Assembly (NCBI RefSeq): GCF_021631985.1 | Contig: NZ_CP070225.1 | Location: 10,416,001 to 10,480,000, forward strand | Origin: Sandaracinus amylolyticus | Lineage (GTDB): Bacteria > Myxococcota_A > Polyangia > Polyangiales > Sandaracinaceae | DNA length: 64,000 nucleotides | Direction: 5' to 3' | In this document: positions 37,476-45,979 of the stretch, in pieces | How the letters are laid out: every line of letters begins with the position of its first letter | How positions within the stretch are numbered: position 1 is the stretch's first letter | Notes under the pieces: model-generated | The model's database searches: none | The model's input: the letters and a program-made list of their open reading frames with translations, nothing else | Told to the model about the DNA's origin: nothing | Program-made: the position numbers and the translations under genes

Positions 37476-38111
37476 TCACGGCTTTCGCGCCACCAGGAAC
37501 GCCACCGTGCGCTCGGCGCCGACGTCCTTCTCCTCCACGTCGACGAAGCCCGCGTCGTTCATCTCGCGGACGATCGTCGCGCGATCGTAGATGCGCACCG
37601 CCGGCGCCTTGCCGAGCCAGCGCATGACCGCGAGGAGGCCGCCGTAGGGGACCCACGAATCACCCAGGCAGACGTTGGACGAGATGAAGACGCCGCCCGG
37701 CTCGAGGAGCTCGAAGAGCGCGCGCAGCGTGCGCTTCCGATCCGGCACGAGGTGCAGGATGGAGTAGGCCCAGACGCCGTCGACCTTCGCCGCGCCCAAC
37801 GGGCTGCCGCCGTCGAGCGTGCCCACGTGGAAGGAGACGTTCGTCACGCCTTGCGACTCCTTCTTCCGGTTCGCGATCCGGATCATCTCCGTCGAGATGT
37901 CCATCGCGTGCACGTGCGCGGCGTGCCGCGACATCTCGAGCGCGAGCGAGCCGGTGCCGCATCCGATCTCCAGGATCGTCGCGTCGGGCCGTAGGTGCTC
38001 GCGCGTGATCGCCTTCTTGCGCTCGAACGCCGGCACGTCGTCGACCGGCTTGGCCGCGTACTTCTCGGCGATGTCGTCCCAGAACTTCGCGTCGGCGCTC
38101 GTCGTCTGCAT
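37476..38111 (-). CDS. Class I SAM-dependent methyltransferase
   Basis: A 211-aa small-molecule methyltransferase: motif I ILEIGCGTGSLALEM (about 46-60), HAMDIST as the acidic second strand, VDGVWAYSILHLVPD as motif II and LLEPGGVFISSN as motif III. Substrate unknown. It is 10 nt downstream of the LysR gene on the same strand, so the two may be co-transcribed, which is less usual than divergent LysR targets. Confidence 0.9.
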   Translation of the reverse strand: MQTTSADAKFWDDIAEKYAAKPVDDVPAFERKKAITREHLRPDATILEIGCGTGSLALEMSRHAAHVHAMDISTEMIRIANRKKESQGVTNVSFHVGTLDGGSPLGAAKVDGVWAYSILHLVPDRKRTLRALFELLEPGGVFISSNVCLGDSWVPYGGLLAVMRWLGKAPAVRIYDRATIVREMNDAGFVDVEEKDVGAERTVAFLVARKP

Positions 38112-38121
38112 CGAATCGACT

Positions 38122-39075
38122 CTACGACCGCGCTCGGCGCGCGCTCGGTGCGACTTCGGAACGCAGCGTCGCGTTTTCGGACCACCCGTCGCCCTCTCCG
38201 CGAAAGAGCGGCAGACGTTCCAGCAGTCCTCGCGTGAGCACCTCGCGCGCCGCGCGAAGTCGCGCGTTGTCGCGAAGGTCGCGGTGGCCGAGGAGCCAGA
38301 AGTCGCCGACGTGGCGGAGATCGGGCTTCGCGAGGCGCTCGAGCTCGGGGTCGGGATCTCCGGCGTACGTCGGCACCATGATCAGGCCGAGGCCCGCATG
38401 CGCCGCCTGGATCATCACGGCCATCGACTCGAACGTGCCCCAGAGCGGCACGCCGGGATGGCTCGACGATCCGACCAGCTCCTGCATGACCTTGTCGAGG
38501 TTGGAGCCGAGCCAGCGCACCGGACCTCCCCCGCGATCGGGATCGAGCCTGTCGGCGTGCGCCTTCGCGACGTAGTTGCACAGCACGATCGGGACGAGCC
38601 GACGTCCGATCAGATGCTCGGGTGGCGACGCGCCCAGCGCGAGCGCGCGCAGCGCGACGTCGGCCTCGCGCTTCGAGAGATCCAGGTACTTCGCGTCGGC
38701 GCTCAGCTCGAGCTCGATGCCCGGTTGTCGCTCGCAGAGCGGCGCGAGGCTGCGGACCAGGATCTTCGCGATGAACGGGTCGGTGCACGTCACCCGGATC
38801 GCGCCCTCGAGACGCGCGTCCTGACCCGCGACGCCCCGCTCGAGCGCCGCCATCTCGCGCTCGACGCGCTCCGCCCCGGCGACCATCTCGGTGCCCGCGT
38901 CGGTCAAGAGGTAGCCGTCGCGGTAGCGGTCGAACAGCTTCACGCCGAGCCGCGCCTCCAGCGCCTCGACGCGCCTCGCGACGGTCGAGTGGCTCACTCC
39001 GAGGGCGGCGCCCGCGGCGCGGACCGAGCGCGCCCGGGCGAGCGCGAGGAAATGTCGCACGTCGTCCCAGTCCAC
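38122..39075 (-). CDS. LysR family transcriptional regulator
   Basis: A 317-aa LysR regulator with winged HTH (HFLALARARSVRAAGAALGV, STVARRVEALEARLGVKLFDR) and a periplasmic-binding-like effector domain. It may regulate the methyltransferase gene behind it. The gap upstream of its start holds an array of palindromes (39109-39198) that could be its own operators. Confidence 0.92.
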   Translation of the reverse strand: MDWDDVRHFLALARARSVRAAGAALGVSHSTVARRVEALEARLGVKLFDRYRDGYLLTDAGTEMVAGAERVEREMAALERGVAGQDARLEGAIRVTCTDPFIAKILVRSLAPLCERQPGIELELSADAKYLDLSKREADVALRALALGASPPEHLIGRRLVPIVLCNYVAKAHADRLDPDRGGGPVRWLGSNLDKVMQELVGSSSHPGVPLWGTFESMAVMIQAAHAGLGLIMVPTYAGDPDPELERLAKPDLRHVGDFWLLGHRDLRDNARLRAAREVLTRGLLERLPLFRGEGDGWSENATLRSEVAPSARRARS

Positions 39076-39108
39076 GACGCACGCAGTGTACTGCCTCTCC
39101 CGTCAGCT

Positions 39109-39198
39109 CGAGATTCGACCAGCGATTCTAGAATCGGTCGGCGAATCTCCGAGATTCGACCCCTGGATTTTGATCCACCCGGCGAATCTCCGAGATTC
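39109..39198. promoter_or_regulatory. Array of GATTC-type palindromes upstream of LysR
   Basis: CGATTCTAGAATCG (39123-39136) is a perfect 14-bp palindrome. CGAATCT-CCG-AGATTCG (39142-39158) and GAATCT-CCG-AGATTC (39184-39198) are inverted repeats 41 bp apart inside a 41-bp direct repeat. A further half site, CGAGATTCG, is at 39109-39117. The first lies about 50 bp upstream of the LysR start. LysR or another dimeric regulator may bind here; part may also end the transcript from 39218. Confidence 0.55.
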
Positions 39199-39217
39199 AT
39201 CCCCCGACGTGGCTCGC

Positions 39218-39631
39218 CTACCGTGACCCGAGCAGGACGTTCGAGCGCGGGTCGAAGCCGATGCCCTCGGGCGCCTCGTCGCGGATGCAGTCGAGCGCCC
39301 ACGCGAAGACGTTCCCGTGAGCGTCGTCGGGATCGCGCTCGTACATCTCCCAACGTCGCGGGTACGCTCCCGCGGCCGGACGGCGCTGCCCGCACGAGGC
39401 CAAGAATCCCGCGTTCTCGCCACCGGTGCCGCGCTTCGTGCGCTCGACGATCACGAGCCGGTACGCGGGGCCGTGCACCAGGAGCGCGCCGGCGGAGCCG
39501 CCGTCATGGGCCTCGCGCGCGTTCCGATCCAGCTCGACGCGGAGCTCCGCCGGGAGCGGGTGGCGGGCGAGCCGCGCGTGCAGTCCGGAGAGGCTCGCAG
39601 AGGCCTCCTTCGGAATGGCGAAGTACCACAT
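39218..39631 (-). CDS. Hypothetical protein
   Basis: A 137-aa soluble protein from the ATG at 39631 (MWYFAIPKEASASLSG). A 19-residue longer form from 39688 is possible but its start overlaps a terminator hairpin. No family is recognised. The composition is mixed, with conserved-looking RRWEMYERDPDDAHGN and a C-terminal GFDPRSNVLLGSR. It lies between the hairpin at 39669 and the palindrome array at 39109. Confidence 0.5.
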   Translation of the reverse strand: MWYFAIPKEASASLSGLHARLARHPLPAELRVELDRNAREAHDGGSAGALLVHGPAYRLVIVERTKRGTGGENAGFLASCGQRRPAAGAYPRRWEMYERDPDDAHGNVFAWALDCIRDEAPEGIGFDPRSNVLLGSR

Positions 39632-39668
39632 CGACGCGAGCCTCCGCCGGCGCGCTCCGGATGTCGAG

Positions 39669-39705
39669 CGCAGCATCCGCGCGGGCATGCGCGCGCGGGA
39701 TGCTG
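39669..39705 (-). terminator. Hairpin after the propeller lipoprotein gene
   Basis: CGCAGCATCCGCGCG (39669-39683) pairs with CGCGCGGGATGCTGCG (39690-39705) with one bulged base and loop GGCATG. It begins about 25 nt downstream of the stop at 39731 on the minus strand. No T-tract. Confidence 0.6.
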
Positions 39706-39730
39706 CGATCGAGCGGGGCCCGGGACGTGC

Positions 39731-41020
39731 TCAGCGGCTGCAGTCGATGCGCACGACGTAGGGATCGAGCACCGAGCCGACGAAGTAGAGGTCGTCGTTC
39801 TCGTCGATCGCGAGCCACGAGTCGGCGCCCGCCGTCGTGTACTGCGCGCGGTTCGCGAGGTGCAGCTCGTCGACCGGGTGCGGCACCGCGGGGTCGTAGC
39901 CGCTCTCGAACTCGATCGTGCTGCGCGCGTCCTCGTCCCCGGCGACGATGCGCGTCGCGCCCTCGAGCGTCACCCCGAAGATCAGGCCCTTGAAGTAGAC
40001 GAAGAGCTCCTCGCCGTCGGTCGTCATGCCGCCGACCTGCAGCGACGCGCTCGAGTCGAAGCCGAGCACGTCGGCGCGCCCGCGCAGCACGTCGCTCTTG
40101 GTGCCGTCGGACAGTCGCACCGCCTCGAGGATCACCTGGTTCGCGGTGTCGTGCGCGTAGAGGTACAGCACGCCATCGAGCACCAGCATCGAGTCGACGA
40201 TCACGTCCTGCGCGCGACCGTCGTACGTGCTCTCCACGCTCGCGAGCGTCGACACCGTGTGCGCCGCGTCGTTCGCGATGCGGCGGATCGACGCGTTGCC
40301 CTCGTCCCACACGTAGAGGTCGCCGCGCTGGTCGATCGTCATGCGGCCCGGCAGCGCGAACTGCGCGGTCGCGCCCGGTCCCTCGGTCTCACCGACGTTC
40401 GGCGGAGACACCGGCGTGATGTCGGTCGTGTCGACGCTGGTGCCCGCCCAGAAGTGCACTTCGCACGCGCTCGGATCGAAGGGATCGGTGATCTTCAGCA
40501 CCGCGTTGCCGGTCTGGTCCATGACGAAGAGCGAGCCCTCGGCGTCGGCCGCGAGGTCCTGCAGGTTCGCGAAGCGCGCGCTCGCGCACGGGCCGTCGAG
40601 CAGCTGCTGGCTCGTGCTGTCGACGCCGGCGACGCGATGCACCGTCGGGCTCGCCTCCGAGAGATCGCTCGCCCAAACCTCCTGACCGACGACCGTCACC
40701 ACGCGATCGCCGACGAAGATCGGCTCGCGCCACCCGAGGGGACGACCCTCGACGCCGCGCAGCGGATCGCCATCGTTCGCGTGCACGCCTGGCTCGGCGT
40801 CGTGCTCGGGGTGGCCGGAGAGCAACGAGCCGGTCGTGCACGTGAGCGCGCCCGCGCTCGTGCTCGCGTCGGGCTCGTCGGTGCTGCCGTCGCCGCCGTT
40901 CGGCTGCGCGTCGCGCGCGCCTGCGTCGTTCGTCGTGCCGGCGTCGGGATCGGCGCTCCCGCCGCCGCATGCAGCGAGCGCGAGAGCCAGGAGACACACC
41001 TTCCAGGTTCGACGTTCCAT
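39731..41020 (-). CDS. Secreted lipoprotein, probable NHL-type beta-propeller
   Basis: A 429-aa lipoprotein (LAAC, Cys18) followed by an Asp/Ala/Gly/Ser-rich linker (about 22-57). The rest has repeated blades of the form LQDLAADAEGSLFVMDQTGNAV and MTIDQRGDLYVWDEGNASIRRI, typical of NHL/SMP-30-like propellers. These usually bind ligands or proteins or act as lactonases; no catalytic residues can be assigned. The AT-rich stretch at 41081-41096 upstream may hold its promoter. Confidence 0.7.
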   Translation of the reverse strand: MERRTWKVCLLALALAACGGGSADPDAGTTNDAGARDAQPNGGDGSTDEPDASTSAGALTCTTGSLLSGHPEHDAEPGVHANDGDPLRGVEGRPLGWREPIFVGDRVVTVVGQEVWASDLSEASPTVHRVAGVDSTSQQLLDGPCASARFANLQDLAADAEGSLFVMDQTGNAVLKITDPFDPSACEVHFWAGTSVDTTDITPVSPPNVGETEGPGATAQFALPGRMTIDQRGDLYVWDEGNASIRRIANDAAHTVSTLASVESTYDGRAQDVIVDSMLVLDGVLYLYAHDTANQVILEAVRLSDGTKSDVLRGRADVLGFDSSASLQVGGMTTDGEELFVYFKGLIFGVTLEGATRIVAGDEDARSTIEFESGYDPAVPHPVDELHLANRAQYTTAGADSWLAIDENDDLYFVGSVLDPYVVRIDCSR

Positions 41021-41114
41021 CGCGAGACACCTCCTCCGCGTGTGCGGCGGGGCGTCCTCAGCACGGGCCGTTCCTGGGCGAAAATCCTAGAATTTTGTGC
41101 GCATCGCCCGAGCG

Positions 41115-41148
41115 CGAGTGGGACGGTCCCATGCGACCGTCCCACTCG
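41115..41148 (-). terminator. 14-bp perfect hairpin after the PhyH-like gene
   Basis: CGAGTGGGACGGTC and GACCGTCCCACTCG pair around CCATGC, 7 nt downstream of the stop at 41156. It separates this gene from the lipoprotein at 39731-41020 on the same strand. Confidence 0.75.
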
Positions 41149-41155
41149 GCGCGCG

Positions 41156-42091
41156 TCACAGCGAAGGCGGCTCGAAGTACCAGGTGCGGTAGCGACGAAC
41201 GCCGAGCTCGATCTGGAGCAACAAGCGGCTCGTGCCCGTCGGCGTGGTGCCCCGGTGCAGCGTGTAGGGATCGCCGAGGAAGCCCGTGCCCGCGGGCCCG
41301 CACACCGTCACGACCTCGTTCGCGCCGTACGTCGCGACGAGCGACGCCTCGGGGATCGCAGAGACGCGCTGTCCTGCGAGCTGATGCGCGAACGTGCGCT
41401 TCCGGCCGCTCCTGCGGATGTACGCGTGCGGCCCGGCGCCCGGGTCGACATCGCTCAGGTAGAAGAAGACCTTGAGCGTGCGGTAGTCGTTGATGTCGCA
41501 GTGGAAGACCTGCGCGTCGCGCGTGCGCTCCGCGAGCGTCCCGCTGCTCGTGGGGAAGCTCCACGCGAGCTCGCTGCGCAGGTGGACCGGCTCGCGCCCG
41601 AGGTACGCGCGCGCGATCACGAGCAGCAGCGGATCGTCGCGAAGCGCGCGGAACGCCGGCCACGTCTCCTGCTGGTCGAAGTAGCTCGCCAGCCGCACCG
41701 GACGGCCGAGGCGCGCCTCGAGCGCCGCACGCTGATCGACCCGGAACGGCAGCGCGGGATCGCGGTCCGCGTAGCAGGGCGCATCGCCGGCCGCGGCGCG
41801 CAGCGATGCGATCACCTCGGGCGCGAGACGCAGGCCGACGTAGTAGCCCTCGTCGTCGAGCGCCGCGAGCGCGTCGTCGATGCCGCCGGTGAGCGTCAGG
41901 CACGACGCGTCCGTCGCGCGCTCGCCGCTCCCGAGCGCGCGCACGTCGCTCCGCCTCGCCAGCGCGCGCACCGCCTGGAAGCGCGCGAGGGTCTTCATCC
42001 AGAAGAAGCTGGGATCGCGGCTCATGTAGCCGATGTTCTTCCGCGCGTACGCCACGAAGCGCTGCCCCGACGAGCGACGTGGAACGTTCAT
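41156..42091 (-). CDS. Phytanoyl-CoA dioxygenase (PhyH)-like protein
   Basis: A 311-aa member of the Fe(II)/2-oxoglutarate-dependent PhyH family. The iron ligands are H197-x-D199 in VFHCDINDY and H279 in YTLHRG, and Arg289 in TSRLLLQIEL is placed to bind 2-oxoglutarate. The YLSDVDPGAGPHAYIRRSGR segment is characteristic. It would hydroxylate an unactivated carbon; the substrate is unknown. No biosynthetic neighbours point to one. Confidence 0.82.
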   Translation of the reverse strand: MNVPRRSSGQRFVAYARKNIGYMSRDPSFFWMKTLARFQAVRALARRSDVRALGSGERATDASCLTLTGGIDDALAALDDEGYYVGLRLAPEVIASLRAAAGDAPCYADRDPALPFRVDQRAALEARLGRPVRLASYFDQQETWPAFRALRDDPLLLVIARAYLGREPVHLRSELAWSFPTSSGTLAERTRDAQVFHCDINDYRTLKVFFYLSDVDPGAGPHAYIRRSGRKRTFAHQLAGQRVSAIPEASLVATYGANEVVTVCGPAGTGFLGDPYTLHRGTTPTGTSRLLLQIELGVRRYRTWYFEPPSL

Positions 42092-42228
42092 GCGAGCCGC
42101 ACATCGACACGATCAGGTGCATCCAAAGAGCGCGTGTGGCGGAGAATTTCCCCGCGCTCGACGCGACGTGTGCGCAGACCACCTCGCGATGCGCCGTCGC
42201 GAGCGCGCGACGTGCTAGCAGTAGCCGC

Positions 42229-43746
42229 ATGTCCGATGCGCTCTCCGCGCTGGAGCGAGCCGAGCTCCCGCCTTCTCCCCGCCGCGTCTTCTGCAACCGC
42301 ACCCTGAACTTCCGCGGCATCGAGGCGATCGGCTTCGACATGGACTACACGCTCGTGCACTACCACGTGCACGTCTGGGAGCAGCGCGCGTACGAGCACC
42401 TCAAGCGCCGGCTCGTCGCGCGTGGGTTCCCGATCGACCACCTCGAGTTCGATCCCGACATCGCCGCGCTAGGCCTCATCCTCGACGTGCCGCGTGGCAA
42501 CCTCGTCAAGGCGAACCGCTTCGGCTACGTGAAGCGCGCCGCGCACGGCACGCGCATCATGTCCTTCGAGGACCAGCGCGCCGCGTACGAGCGCACCGTC
42601 GTCGATCTCGCCGACCAGCGCTGGATGTTCCTCAACACGCTCTTCTCGCTGAGCGAGGCGTGCATGTTCGCGCAGCTCGTCGACCTGCTCGACGAGGGCA
42701 AGCTGCACGTCCAGCGGCTCTCGTCGCCCGGTGTCGACCCCGCCGATCCCGCGGGCGAGGGCGTGATGAGCTACCTGCAGCTCTACGAGGTCGTGCGCCG
42801 CAGCCTCGACGCGACGCACATGGAGGGCGAGCTCAAGGCGGAGATCATCGCCGCGCCCGAGCAGTACGTGCAGCTCGACGAGGAGCTCCCGCTCGCGCTC
42901 AAGGACCTGCGCGCCGCCGGCAAGAAGCTCGTGATCATCACGAACTCCGAGTGGCACTACACGCAGGCGATGATGCGCTACGCGTTCGATCGCTACATGC
43001 CCGAGGGGCAGACCTGGCGCGACCTCTTCGACCTCGTGATCGTCGCCGCGCGCAAGCCCGCGTTCTTCACCGAGCGCATGCCGGCGTTCGAGGTGCTCGA
43101 CGAGGCGGGACGGCTCTTCCCGGTGCAGGGCAAGCTGCAGCTCGGCAAGGCGTACCTCGGCGGCAACGCGCGGCTCGTCGAGTCGAGCCTCGGCATCCCC
43201 GGTGAGTCGCTGCTCTTCGTGGGCGATCACATCTTCGCCGACGTGAACGTCAGCAAGAGCGTCAATCGCTGGCGAACCTGTCTCGTGCTGCGCGACCTCG
43301 AGGGCGAGCTCGCCGCGCTCGAGTCGTTCAAGCCGGTGCAGCGCGAGCTGAGCGCGCGCATGCACGACAAGGAGCTGCTCGAGCACCGGTACTCGCAGCT
43401 CCGCCTCGTGCTGCAGCGGCTCGAGCAGGGCTACGGGCCGGTGCCCGAGGGCGTGACGATCGGCGCGCTGCGGGCCCGCATGCGCGAGCTGCGCGCGGAG
43501 CTGGTCGCGCTCGACGAGCGCATCGGGCCGCTCGCACGGCAGTCGGGCGAGCTCGTGAGCAGCCGGTGGGGCCTCTTGCTGCGCACCGGGAACGACAAGA
43601 GCCATCTCGCGCGGCAGATCGAGCGGCACGCGGACGTGTACACGTCGCGGGTCTCGAACTTCCTGTACTCGACCCCGTTCGTCTATCTGCGCTCGCCGCG
43701 CGGCTCGCTCCCCCACGACTCGGGCCCCGAAGGCGGCGTCGACTGA
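42229..43746 (+). CDS. HAD-IG family 5'-nucleotidase
   Basis: A 505-aa HAD phosphatase of the cytosolic 5'-nucleotidase (cN-II-like) group. It has GFDMDYTLVHY with nucleophile Asp37 and Asp39, LVIITNS as motif II, a Lys in the AARKPAFF region, and LLFVGDHIFADV as the acidic motif IV. It should dephosphorylate nucleoside monophosphates, probably purines. The ATG at 42229 is preceded by a GTGCTAGCAG element and has no Shine-Dalgarno. It ends 7 nt before the convergent gene. Confidence 0.9.
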   Translation: MSDALSALERAELPPSPRRVFCNRTLNFRGIEAIGFDMDYTLVHYHVHVWEQRAYEHLKRRLVARGFPIDHLEFDPDIAALGLILDVPRGNLVKANRFGYVKRAAHGTRIMSFEDQRAAYERTVVDLADQRWMFLNTLFSLSEACMFAQLVDLLDEGKLHVQRLSSPGVDPADPAGEGVMSYLQLYEVVRRSLDATHMEGELKAEIIAAPEQYVQLDEELPLALKDLRAAGKKLVIITNSEWHYTQAMMRYAFDRYMPEGQTWRDLFDLVIVAARKPAFFTERMPAFEVLDEAGRLFPVQGKLQLGKAYLGGNARLVESSLGIPGESLLFVGDHIFADVNVSKSVNRWRTCLVLRDLEGELAALESFKPVQRELSARMHDKELLEHRYSQLRLVLQRLEQGYGPVPEGVTIGALRARMRELRAELVALDERIGPLARQSGELVSSRWGLLLRTGNDKSHLARQIERHADVYTSRVSNFLYSTPFVYLRSPRGSLPHDSGPEGGVD

Positions 43747-43753
43747 GCTCGGA

Positions 43754-44509
43754 TCAGAGGTTCACGCGCCAGCCGTCGTGGGTCCATCGCAGGATCGCGC
43801 GGCCGAGCGGGTCGGGATGGCGCATCGCGATCGCGTGCGTCGCGTCGAAGAGGCGATCCACCTGCGGCAGCGCGCCGATGAGCAACACGCCGCGCGCGGG
43901 CGCGGACGCGAGCATCGTCCCGCCGAGCGCCTCTTCGATCACCGGCCACTGCTCGCTCAGCAGCAGGCGATCGCACTCGTGCAGATCACCGACGTCGCGC
44001 ACGTAGACGCCGGGCGAGCCCGGGAGATCCTCGAACGCATCGGCGGGCGGTAGGCGCGCTCGGAGGTTCGCGAGCGCGACCTCGTGGAGGCGCGCGGGAT
44101 CACCGAGCCCGAGCGACGCCAGCATCTCGGGCACCGGGAACATCGTCGACGCGGGACGATCCACGCCGTAGACGAGCGCGAGATCGCCCGCGAACGGTCG
44201 CGAGATGCAGCCACGCAGCGCGAGCTGCACGAGCTCGCGGGAGCGCAGCGTCGCGATGACGTCCTCCGCGCGCTCGGGTGGCGGCTCGACCGCGTCGGCG
44301 ATCGTCTGGAGGAACATCGAGATCGTGTGGTCGCGCTCGCGATCGCCGGGGCACGTCGCGAGGTGTGTGCGGAGGCCCTCGAGCCGGATGTGCACCGAGC
44401 GCACGCCGATCCGCAGGGTGATCGTGATGACGCTCGTGACCTCGGCGCGCAGGTGCGGCCATCGTCGCTCGATGCGCGATGCGACGTCGCGCGCGAGGGT
44501 GTCGTCCAC
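43754..44509 (-). CDS. DUF1444-like protein
   Basis: A 251-aa soluble protein with a pattern that I associate with DUF1444 proteins: FLQTIADAV in the middle, then PGVYVRDVGDLHECDRLLLSEQW and GVLLIGALPQVDRL in the last third. The assignment is tentative. The GTG at 44509 is preferred; a longer ATG form from 44587 would run into the divergent GntR gene and its operators. Function unknown. Confidence 0.6.
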   Translation of the reverse strand: MDDTLARDVASRIERRWPHLRAEVTSVITITLRIGVRSVHIRLEGLRTHLATCPGDRERDHTISMFLQTIADAVEPPPERAEDVIATLRSRELVQLALRGCISRPFAGDLALVYGVDRPASTMFPVPEMLASLGLGDPARLHEVALANLRARLPPADAFEDLPGSPGVYVRDVGDLHECDRLLLSEQWPVIEEALGGTMLASAPARGVLLIGALPQVDRLFDATHAIAMRHPDPLGRAILRWTHDGWRVNL

Positions 44510-44548
44510 GCGCGTGAGCGTAGCGCGGGGGTTGACGCGCGTCGTGAA

Positions 44549-44574
44549 TTGGTCCAACCAATTGGTCCGACCAA
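44549..44574. promoter_or_regulatory. Two adjoining GntR/FadR-type operators over the start codon
   Basis: TTGGTCCAACCAA (44549-44561) and TTGGTCCGACCAA (44562-44574) stand head to tail without spacing, each matching the TGGTCnnACCA site class bound by FadR-type GntR regulators. The second ends on the A of the regulator's own ATG. Binding would block transcription or initiation directly, a clear sign of autoregulation, and may also control the divergent gene at 44509. Confidence 0.8.
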
Positions 44575-45293
44575 TGTCGACGACCATCGACACCACCGCC
44601 GACGCCCTGCGCGCTTCGATCCTCCGGGGCGAGCTCGCGCCCGGTTCGCGCCTGCCTCCGGAGCGCGAGCTCGCGGCGCGCATGGGCGTGCACCGCGCGA
44701 CCCTGCGCACCGCGCTCGCGCGCCTCACCGCGGCCGGCCTCGTCCATGCGCGACAGGGAAGCGGCTACGAGGTCCGCGACTTCCGCACCCACGGCGGCCC
44801 CGATCTGCTGCGCGACCTGGTCTCGCTCGCGACCGGGGCGCGCCTCGAGCGCGAGGCCGCCGATCTCCTGCTCGTGCGGCGCCATCTCGCGCGCGGCGTG
44901 CTCGAGCGGCTCGCCGAGGGCACGTCGGCGCGTGCTCGCGCGCGCATCGCCGCGGCGGTCGACGCGCTCGAGCTCGCGATCGACGGCGGGGAAGCGCTCG
45001 AGGTGATCGCGTCGCGCGACCTCGAGGTGATCGCCGCGATCCTCGAGGCGACCGAGAGCGCGGTGCTGCAGCTCTGCCTGAACCCCGTCGCGTCGATCCT
45101 CGCCGGGGCGCCGCGCCTGCGCGACGCGATCTACGTCGACGCGCGCGAGAGCGTGCTCGCGTGGCGGGCGCTGCTCGTCTGGCTCGAGCACCCGCGCCGC
45201 GACGCGATCGAGGGAGTCGTCGCCGCGCTCGAGGCGCGCGACGCGCGCACGCTCGCGCGCCTCGGATCACCCCGCCGCAAGAGGAAGACATGA
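44574..45293 (+). CDS. GntR/FadR family transcriptional regulator
   Basis: A 239-aa regulator with a GntR winged HTH (LRASILRGELAPGSRLPPER, ELAARMGVHRATLRTALARL, GLVHARQGSGYEV) and an all-helical C-terminal domain of the FadR/FCD type. FadR-type members sense acyl-CoA or small acids. It has two operators touching its start codon and is coupled by a 4-base overlap to the next gene, so it heads a three-gene operon. Confidence 0.93.
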   Translation: MSTTIDTTADALRASILRGELAPGSRLPPERELAARMGVHRATLRTALARLTAAGLVHARQGSGYEVRDFRTHGGPDLLRDLVSLATGARLEREAADLLLVRRHLARGVLERLAEGTSARARARIAAAVDALELAIDGGEALEVIASRDLEVIAAILEATESAVLQLCLNPVASILAGAPRLRDAIYVDARESVLAWRALLVWLEHPRRDAIEGVVAALEARDARTLARLGSPRRKRKT

Positions 45294-45979
45294 CGAACGC
45301 GCTTCCACCCTGGTCCGCGCTGATGATCGCGCCGCGCCCGATCGCCGCCGCGCTGGATCGCGTCGCGCGATCGGGGCTCCACTCGCGCACGCCGAACCTC
45401 TGGCAGATCCAGCTCGGCGTGCTGCGCATGCAGCATCGCGTGCTCTTCCGGAGCGAGACGATCGGCACCTGCGCGACGCATCCGGTGCGCGCCACGTGGC
45501 GCGCGCGCCTGCTCCAGTGGCGCCCGCTGCGCTTCCCGTTCCTCGTGCGGGAGCGCGCGATCGCGCCGCTCGACCACTCGGGCCTCGCGAGCTCGCCCGA
45601 GCGCGTGCTGCGTCATCTGCTCGGTGCGCACCACGACGGATGGCAGCTCGTCTACGACCTCGAGCTGCTCGCGGCCGCGCACCCCGGCTGGCTCGAGCGG
45701 GTGCGCGATGCGGCGCGCGAGGTGGTCGAGGGGCGCGATCCGCGCGCGCCGTGGCTGCGCGATCTCTGCGTCTTCGAGGGCTATCACGAGCAGCTGCTCG
45801 ACGCGGTCGAGCGCGCGATCGCGGGAGAGCTCGAGCTCGACGCGGGCACGGCGGACGATCCCGACATCACGTTCCGCGCGTACCTCGCGTGGTGCGCGCG
45901 ACAGCCCGAGACCCCGAGCGAGACGCTCTCGCTGTGGGCGAGCGGTCGCTACTCGATCGCGCACGGGGTGCACGCATGA
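45290..45979 (+). CDS. Unknown protein, second gene of the GntR operon
   Basis: A 229-aa soluble protein that I do not recognise. Visible features are a basic, aromatic N-terminal part (RTPNLWQIQLGVLRMQHRVLF, TWRARLLQWRPLRFPF) and a helical C-terminal part with CVFEGYHEQLLDAVE and ITFRAYLAWCARQPE. ATGA overlaps on both sides show it is co-translated with the GntR regulator and the following gene, so it should act in the process that the regulator controls. Confidence 0.7.
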   Translation: MTNALPPWSALMIAPRPIAAALDRVARSGLHSRTPNLWQIQLGVLRMQHRVLFRSETIGTCATHPVRATWRARLLQWRPLRFPFLVRERAIAPLDHSGLASSPERVLRHLLGAHHDGWQLVYDLELLAAAHPGWLERVRDAAREVVEGRDPRAPWLRDLCVFEGYHEQLLDAVERAIAGELELDAGTADDPDITFRAYLAWCARQPETPSETLSLWASGRYSIAHGVHA

